This document shows positions 58,371 to 64,000 of a DNA stretch of 64,000 nucleotides, piece after piece (position 1 is the first letter of the stretch; every line of letters begins with the position of its first letter). Under the pieces are notes generated by a model. That model had not been told where the DNA came from, ran no database searches, and saw nothing but the letters and a program-made list of their open reading frames with translations. Made by a program: the position numbers and the translations under genes. Origin of the DNA: Planctomycetaceae bacterium (GTDB lineage Bacteria; Planctomycetota; Planctomycetia; Planctomycetales; Planctomycetaceae). The stretch spans positions 1 to 64,000 of the forward strand of contig JAKFWA010000051.1 of NCBI GenBank assembly GCA_021732995.1, read 5' to 3'.

Positions 58371-60065
58371 TCAGTGCTGGGAGTTGCCTTGTTCGGTGCG
58401 AAGCTTCCGACGCAGCACTTTCCCGAGAAAATTGCGGGGCAGATCACCTTCGATGATCTCAATCACCTTGGGGCGTTTGTGTTTCGCCAGATGCTGCTCG
58501 CAGTGTGCGTCGAAGGCGGCGCGGTCGAAGGCGTCCTTTTTCTCGACCGCCACAACGGCCTTCACCAGTTCGCCCGCGACAGGATCCGGAACACCCACAA
58601 TCGCGACGTCCTTCACCCCCGGCGCGGTGCGCAGCACGGGTTCGACATCCGCAGGGTAAACGTTGAAGCCGGACGTAATCACCAAGTCCTTCTTGCGATC
58701 GACGATGCGGAAGAACCCGTCGGCGTCGCAATAGCCGAGATCACCGGTGTGCAACCAGCCGTCGCGCAACACGGCCTGAGTCGCTTCGGGATCGTTCCAG
58801 TAACCGAGGAACACCTGCGGCCCGCGCACGATGAGTTCACCCACTTCGCCAATCGGCATATCGCGGTCGCCGGTGTCGGGATCGACGATCTTCACATCGG
58901 TATCTGGCAGCGGTAGCCCAATCGTGCCGAGCCGATCGGTTCCGTCCAGCGGCCCCGTGCAGATCACCGGGCTAGCTTCCGACATGCCATAGCCCTCGAC
59001 GACGGTCGCACCGGTGAAACGAGCAAACTCTTCCGAGATGGCCCGGTCCAGCGGAGCTCCACCGGACACCACATACCGCAGCGCGCGGAACTGAGTTGGC
59101 CGTTCGCGCAGTAGTTGATTGAGCGCGGCCAGCATGGCCGGGACCGCGGGAAAGATCGTCGGTTGATGCTCTTCCACCAGCTTGAGAACAACCCGCGGAA
59201 TGAATCGATGATGCATGACCAGCGTTGCGGCGAGAGCGACTCCGGACATCAAACAGGTCGTAAGGCCGTAGCTGTGAAAGAACGGCAGCACGCACAGCAT
59301 CTTTTCGCGAGCTTCGAATCCGCCGCCCCAATGATAGACCTGCCACGCGTTGGAAATCAGGTTGCGATGACTGAGCGTGACGGCTTTCGGATGCCCCGTC
59401 GTCCCGCCTGTGGGGAGGATGTAGGCGGGATCGTCCAGCGACTCTGGCTGGAGCGGCACAAATCGCGGGCTGCTGACCTCAACGTGTTCGGGCAGCGAAT
59501 GTTGTGTCGGATTGTCGGGGGTCGGCCAAAGCCCCAGGCGGCTCCACCGCGCAAAGACGTAACCCAGCTTCTGCCACGTCGGCAAACGGTCGTTCAACGT
59601 CGTGTAGAACACGTGGCGCGGCTTATACGAAGCCTTCACGACCAGCGGCGCCAGCACATCCAGCGCGATGACCAGTTGGCAGTCGGTCGCCGTCATGAAG
59701 GTGCTGACTTCCTCAGGCACCATCAGCGGGCTGAGTGCCACCGCGATGCCACCGGCCATCCAGATGCCGTTCAACACAGACAGGTATTCCGGGACATTGG
59801 GCAACAGCACGCCGACGCGGTCACCCGGCTTCAACCCGAAGCGCACCAGCAGCGAAGCGGTGCGGTGAGCGTCCTGCGACAGCGCGGCATAGGTCAGCGA
59901 TTGCTTGTAATAACGACAGGCAACTCGATTCGGGTGCCGCGCCGCAGTTCGTTCCAGCAATCCCCAGGCGGGCATGTCCGGATACGACAACGTCTTCGGA
60001 ACTACAGCGGGGTAGTGGTCCAGCCAGGGACGAGAAACTTCTTCCGGCAGCAGTGTGGGAGACAT
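58371..60065 (-). CDS. long-chain fatty-acid-CoA ligase (AMP-binding)
   Basis: 564 residues. The P-loop reads ILPTGGTTGHPKAVTLSHRNL (about residues 214-234), then VVEGYGMSEASPVIC, the hinge motif LHTGDLGYCDADGFFRIVDRKKDLVITSGFNVYPADVEPVL and the C-terminal lysine in PRNFLGKVLRRKLR. Length and motif order fit class I acyl-CoA synthetases. It would charge fatty acids with CoA at the membrane. It is the first gene of the ligase-ALDH-SDR set (161 nt before ALDH). Confidence 0.95.
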   Translation of the reverse strand: MSPTLLPEEVSRPWLDHYPAVVPKTLSYPDMPAWGLLERTAARHPNRVACRYYKQSLTYAALSQDAHRTASLLVRFGLKPGDRVGVLLPNVPEYLSVLNGIWMAGGIAVALSPLMVPEEVSTFMTATDCQLVIALDVLAPLVVKASYKPRHVFYTTLNDRLPTWQKLGYVFARWSRLGLWPTPDNPTQHSLPEHVEVSSPRFVPLQPESLDDPAYILPTGGTTGHPKAVTLSHRNLISNAWQVYHWGGGFEAREKMLCVLPFFHSYGLTTCLMSGVALAATLVMHHRFIPRVVLKLVEEHQPTIFPAVPAMLAALNQLLRERPTQFRALRYVVSGGAPLDRAISEEFARFTGATVVEGYGMSEASPVICTGPLDGTDRLGTIGLPLPDTDVKIVDPDTGDRDMPIGEVGELIVRGPQVFLGYWNDPEATQAVLRDGWLHTGDLGYCDADGFFRIVDRKKDLVITSGFNVYPADVEPVLRTAPGVKDVAIVGVPDPVAGELVKAVVAVEKKDAFDRAAFDAHCEQHLAKHKRPKVIEIIEGDLPRNFLGKVLRRKLRTEQGNSQH

Positions 60066-60708
60066 GATGCACCCCCCCGCAAATGAGCGTTAACCGAGAC
60101 AAGCAACAGGAATTGCATCATCCCTTGCTTGCTGTCGGAACGATGACCGGTCGCTCAAATGGATGACAGTCGCTCGACAATTCACCGTCGAGGTGGCGGG
60201 TCGGCGAGATTGAGGAAGCCGCTCGCGGCTTCGGCGATCCTGGGTCGGCTCACCTGGCTGACAACTGCATTCGGGCGCGGTCCTCGTGACCGCTCGGACA
60301 AGTGCTGACGATACACGCAGCCACTCAGCCGGTGTTGGTTCCTGGGCAATTCTGGGAAGTGATTTGTGTGGATTGCGACGAACCGAAATGCCACGAACTT
60401 CGATGCCGATTTCGTGCCATTTCAGACGGTGAGGAACTCACCGTTGTCACCTGAGATGGGAATCTCTGAAGAATCTACGTCCGACTGGTACCAAGTTGAG
60501 AACGCAAAGTCACGCCAAGTCGCCCGATCGTGCCGACTACCATCCAGTCTGACGGGATTAACACATTTTCGATAAAGTCAGTTTCGGCATGGGCGGCGTC
60601 CGGCATCACAAGAAGTCCGCGCCCGCCCTCACAATGCGCGACGTGGCAAACACCGCCCCTGCTGTTCCGCCGCGAGAACAGGTCCGCCGCAGTAGATCAC
60701 AGTGGTTG
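60066..60708. other. intergenic, no supported gene
   Basis: 643 nt. A short hairpin (GAAGCCGC/GCGGCTTC, 60215-60232) lies inside. The open plus-strand frames (60366-60575, 60530-60724) and minus frame (60182-60394) have no protein-like composition. It should contain the promoter of the acyl-CoA ligase, but I cannot identify it. Confidence 0.4.
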
Positions 60709-62208
60709 TCATCCAAGCACATAGCGGGCGGTGTGATAGGCGACGCGCAGGCTCAGGTCGCTGCGCAGAGTCGCCGCAAGAGAATCTTCGTCCTTGAGCC
60801 CGAGACAGCACTCGTTGAAGACTTCACACACTCGGTACGGATGAACGGCCTCCGCAACCATGAACTCCAGCAGGTGCCCTCGCAAAGCGGGGTACTCCAG
60901 CTTGCGATGATGTTCAATAAAGACCCGAATCGCCGCCAGCGCGTTCTCGTCCGGTTGCTGCCACAGTCCCGGTGTGTGCTGCTCGCAGAAAGCTACGAGC
61001 GCCGAACCGATGCACCAGACCGCCACAGCACAGCCCGCCATGTATTCATCGAAATGGTCGAGCGTCCGAAACGGATCAGCGAAGTACTGGGGCAGCAGGC
61101 GTCGGAAGATCGAGGCTTGTTCCGTGCTGGAACCTACGTTGGACGCCAGCAGCAGTTCCGCCCACGGCATGGTCCACGGGTTGGTGTCCAACCTGGCGAA
61201 TTCGTCCCAGCAGCGCGCTATCTCACACAGCATGTCGGCATCGTCTCCGCAGCGATGAGCGACCGCGACAGAGAGCGTGTCGATCTCGCGCGACCACGCC
61301 TGAATCCAGCGGCGACGGTTCTCGAGCGTCTCGTCTCGCACGACTCGATGATCGACCGGAGTTGCCAACTGCCGCATGGCTTCCAGCAGTAACGCTCCCC
61401 ACAGAGCCTGATGATCGAACGCGTACTGCCCGCGAAACCGCTCCAGGTCAGACACGATCGTGCCGTGATCGCCCGTCCGACCGCAGGCCTTCCAGCGGGC
61501 GATGAGCAAGTCGTAACGCGTTTCCGGGCTGATCCCGGCTTCTGCCTCCAGCGCCCCATTCATACGGAGCGATAACGCTTCATACGGCGACCGCTCGATC
61601 TCGTTCTGATAAAGCTCAATCACATCCCGCTGTTGCCATCCCGGAACACTCATCCCACGAACCAGCCAGTTGCAACGATGCGCGCCTGGCTCCAGAGCCG
61701 GATTCAGCATCAGCATCCAATACAGACGTACGAAGTAGTTGGCATCGGCTACTCCGTCCGTAACCTGCTGCTTCAAACGTTGATACACGTCCGCTTCATG
61801 ACCACCTTTGATGAGTTCATCCCAGATCTCAACGACACTGGGCGCTGACTGTCCGACGGGATTCAGCCGCTCCACTGGCTCCGTTGCTACTTCCGTTGCA
61901 GCCTCCGCTCCGCCCATCGATTCAGGAGACGGCACAGTCACCTTACTCACCGGCGCATCAGTCGCCGCAGCATCAACTGCGTCGGCGCCCGAGTAGATGT
62001 CCCGATACTCCAAGGTCTGTTGAACTGATTCATAAGCCGCGCGAATCTTCTGAAACTCAAGCGGAGCCTGCTCCGGCTTGAACAGCTTGATGAGCTTCAG
62101 ATAAGCCCGTTTGGCTTCGCGAGCCGCCGCAGTGCGATCAATACCCAGCAACCGAAACGGATCCGTCGGCCAGTCAGCAGGGTTTGCAGGAAGATGATGA
62201 TCTGACAA
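60709..62208 (-). CDS. degenerate J-domain protein
   Basis: 499 residues. Residues 15-55 resemble a J domain (DPFRLLGIDRTAAAREAKRAYLKLIKLFKPEQAPLEFQKIRAAYESV), but the key HPD is replaced by KPE, so stimulation of DnaK is unlikely. The rest is soluble, helical and Trp/Cys-containing (HCRNWLVRGMSVPGWQQRD-like, MPWAELLLASNVGSS) with no known domain. It lies 30 nt downstream of the membrane protein gene below and should be co-transcribed with it. The function is unknown. Confidence 0.8.
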   Translation of the reverse strand: MSDHHLPANPADWPTDPFRLLGIDRTAAAREAKRAYLKLIKLFKPEQAPLEFQKIRAAYESVQQTLEYRDIYSGADAVDAAATDAPVSKVTVPSPESMGGAEAATEVATEPVERLNPVGQSAPSVVEIWDELIKGGHEADVYQRLKQQVTDGVADANYFVRLYWMLMLNPALEPGAHRCNWLVRGMSVPGWQQRDVIELYQNEIERSPYEALSLRMNGALEAEAGISPETRYDLLIARWKACGRTGDHGTIVSDLERFRGQYAFDHQALWGALLLEAMRQLATPVDHRVVRDETLENRRRWIQAWSREIDTLSVAVAHRCGDDADMLCEIARCWDEFARLDTNPWTMPWAELLLASNVGSSTEQASIFRRLLPQYFADPFRTLDHFDEYMAGCAVAVWCIGSALVAFCEQHTPGLWQQPDENALAAIRVFIEHHRKLEYPALRGHLLEFMVAEAVHPYRVCEVFNECCLGLKDEDSLAATLRSDLSLRVAYHTARYVLG

Positions 62209-62238
62209 CGGAATGAGTCCTGACCAGTCATTGAACGG

Positions 62239-63996
62239 CTAATTAGAAGAAGGGTTGAGTATAATTCTCGTATTGTACACGGCCTTGATTGTCGCCTGAG
62301 TCTTTTGAATCTCGTAAGACCGATGAGGCTCACGGCTTTCGAGTCTCAGCAATGCAGATTCCAGCAGTTCAAGCGTCTCAACGCTTAACTTTGGTACTCG
62401 CAATGACAATTGTTCCAAACCCCACGGCTGATCGAGGAACTCGTCTGTTTCAACGATATGGCTTCCCAGATTAATGGAGCCAACAGGATCAATTCTGGCT
62501 GGTACAACAAAATGAAGATGAAACCCGCTGACACCTTTCTGCGAGTTATCACCTCTCGCACCGGCATCCTTGATCGCCTCCAGCCGCAGATCAAGCACGG
62601 ACAACAACTCCAGATAGTCACTCCCGACGTCAGGAAACTCGCTCATGCGTTTTTCCAGTAGAGCCTGTGCCGATCGAACGGCTTCCGTTGAAAGCTCACT
62701 GACTCGACCCAGGACGATTTCACGTCCCCCTTTTGAATCCAGCAACGTCGCAACGGTGAAGTGTTTCGAGCGAGGGATCCCGGCATGGATACCGAGTTCC
62801 GCTTTCTGCTCAACCTCCTGAAGTTCCAGCACATCTAATCGCGCCTTCAGATCCGTTCGCAATTGATCCCAATACATCCCGCCTTCTTCTGACTCATCGC
62901 TACGTTCATACTGCTTCAGGATGCGTCGTACCTGCACCGCCGGCAGCGTTGGAATCAGCTTCTGCAAAGCGGCGCGGCGCGAGGGAGAATCAAGGATCTT
63001 CTGAACATCCACGTCGGGCAACGAACTGTTGACGTGATCCTCGGTGGATCGACTCAAAACGTCCTTCGCGAGTTGGCCGGAGGCGATGGTCGTCAACAGG
63101 TCCGCGCTCAATTGCTTCGTACGCCCATCGACCTGTCCGAAGTCATATCGGTATCTGCCGTGTTCGTCCCGGAGTTGAGGGTTCGAGTAGATCGTTGGGC
63201 TCAACGCTGGACTTGGCTGAATGCTGCTCAGGCATCCTCGCAGCACCATGATCGCCACGACAGTCCCAACCCACCCGAAGCCTCGCCACGACGACGGCTC
63301 TTGTTCGACAGTGCTGGCAGGACGTGCCGGCGCCGCAGCGTTTCTGACAGGGATCACCGTTTCTTCGCGCAGCAAACCAGCAAAAAACCGCGGATCGAGT
63401 TTTCGCAGTTCCGGCCACTGCCTCAACATCTTGCGAGCGGACTTGGACCACTCGCTATCACGACATCGATTCAGGATCTCACGGCGGCGGACTGCCCGTC
63501 GCGTTAACGGCAACGCAGCCAACTCAAGTGCGAACTCGTACAACTCTTGTTCGTCGCAATCCTGGTCAAACTCAGGCAGCCGAGCACCGCCCATGAAGTC
63601 CAACCAGCCCCTCAAGCGAGCGACCGTCATCGGTCGCAGTTCGTGCTGACCAAGTCGCCACAGCCGTTCATCACTCGGCAACTTCCGAAATTCAAGAGCC
63701 AAAGGAATCAGTCGCTCGTGATCTCGCTGATCGCACCAGGTTTCATATTCGGTTGATACTGGATTGAATTTGGCAAGCTGCTCGGGTTCAGCGGCCACAA
63801 TTTGGGCAGCCTCAATGAACGCAGGCGGAGCTTCAAACTCCTGTTCGGCAAGTAGTCGAAACACTTGCCGACGCGATTCCGCCGGGGACAAGTCTGCAGA
63901 GATCTCGAGCCACTGACACGCCCAGGCGCGCAGTTCCTGCTTGTCGGCAGGAGACGATCCTGCTGGCGTTGCTGAAGTGTCCTGAGTGTTCCCCAT
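62239..63996 (-). CDS. membrane protein of unknown function, partner of the J-like protein
   Basis: 585 residues, complete in the window (ATG at 63996). A cytoplasmic helical N-terminus (about 1-230) is followed by one membrane helix (about 238-258, RGFGWVGTVVAIMVLRGCLSSI). A second soluble part (about 265-585) contains coiled-coil-like helices (LDVLELQEVEQKAELGI) and a beta-rich region (HLHFVVPARIDPVGSINLGSHIVETDEFLDQPW). No family is recognised. The stop lies 30 nt before the J-like gene. Possibly both serve one membrane-linked process. Confidence 0.8.
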   Translation of the reverse strand: MGNTQDTSATPAGSSPADKQELRAWACQWLEISADLSPAESRRQVFRLLAEQEFEAPPAFIEAAQIVAAEPEQLAKFNPVSTEYETWCDQRDHERLIPLALEFRKLPSDERLWRLGQHELRPMTVARLRGWLDFMGGARLPEFDQDCDEQELYEFALELAALPLTRRAVRRREILNRCRDSEWSKSARKMLRQWPELRKLDPRFFAGLLREETVIPVRNAAAPARPASTVEQEPSSWRGFGWVGTVVAIMVLRGCLSSIQPSPALSPTIYSNPQLRDEHGRYRYDFGQVDGRTKQLSADLLTTIASGQLAKDVLSRSTEDHVNSSLPDVDVQKILDSPSRRAALQKLIPTLPAVQVRRILKQYERSDESEEGGMYWDQLRTDLKARLDVLELQEVEQKAELGIHAGIPRSKHFTVATLLDSKGGREIVLGRVSELSTEAVRSAQALLEKRMSEFPDVGSDYLELLSVLDLRLEAIKDAGARGDNSQKGVSGFHLHFVVPARIDPVGSINLGSHIVETDEFLDQPWGLEQLSLRVPKLSVETLELLESALLRLESREPHRSYEIQKTQATIKAVYNTRIILNPSSN

Positions 63997-64000
63997 ACGC

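Noticed and set aside
60589-61392. 267-residue plus-strand frame
   Set aside because: It is antisense to the J-like gene, R/Q-rich and motif-free.

Overview
The window looks like a chromosomal segment of a planctomycete, probably of the Planctomycetaceae/Pirellulales type. Evidence read from the sequence: DUF1549/DUF1553 and DUF1501 proteins, two DUF1559 pseudopilins ([10 protein letters not shown] class), a giant protein with an LEPR-XLL-type N-terminus, a Pirellula/Verrucomicrobium-type haem-binding dehydrogenase-like protein, and archaeal-type tetrahydromethanopterin (H4MPT) genes. No phage, transposase, CRISPR array or rRNA was seen. One tRNA is present.

Layout. 0-7 kb: a VWA-domain membrane protein (+), then on the minus strand a DUF1549/DUF1553 protein, a small membrane protein and a HEAT-repeat protein. 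7.2-15.0 kb: a complete F1Fo ATP synthase operon on the minus strand, transcribed atpZ-atpI-atpB-atpE-atpF-atpH-atpA-atpG-atpD-atpC, preceded by a GNAT acetyltransferase. 16.4-28.3 kb (+): a small membrane protein, miaB, a TIGR03032 protein abutting a double glycosyltransferase with TPRs, and an 1836-residue GEVED/FG-GAP/RTX surface protein. 28.5-32.2 kb: a signalling patch with an intact receiver protein, a second receiver gene broken by one in-frame TAA, and a TetR-cupin operon behind a 26-bp perfect palindrome. 32.2-38.9 kb: a GT39-like membrane protein (-), tRNA-Met(CAT) with a strong terminator, a DUF4419 protein with a SUKH-like tail, and a sigma-70-family factor with an approximately 300-residue N-terminal extension carrying several helix-turn-helix segments. 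39.7-43.3 kb: a Fae-family protein, an RlmI-like methyltransferase, and an H4MPT pair (beta-RFAP synthase and DUF447). 43.4-53.3 kb: mnmG, two DUF1559 pseudopilins, a lipoprotein and the 1568-residue haem-binding protein. 53.4-64 kb: a small hypothetical, a DUF1501 protein, an SDR / aldehyde dehydrogenase / acyl-CoA ligase set, and a pair made of a degenerate J-domain protein and a membrane protein.

How the genes work together. The ATP synthase genes form one energy unit. The Fae-family protein, beta-RFAP synthase and DUF447 belong to H4MPT-linked C1 chemistry, but the Fae copy appears to lack the catalytic histidine. The TIGR03032 protein and glycosyltransferase abut with only 2 nt between them and lie beside the giant secreted protein, which suggests, without proof, surface polysaccharide or glycoprotein work. 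The ligase, ALDH and SDR suggest fatty acyl/aldehyde metabolism.

Limits: all calls come from reading translated sequence and family memory. No database search or structure prediction was run.
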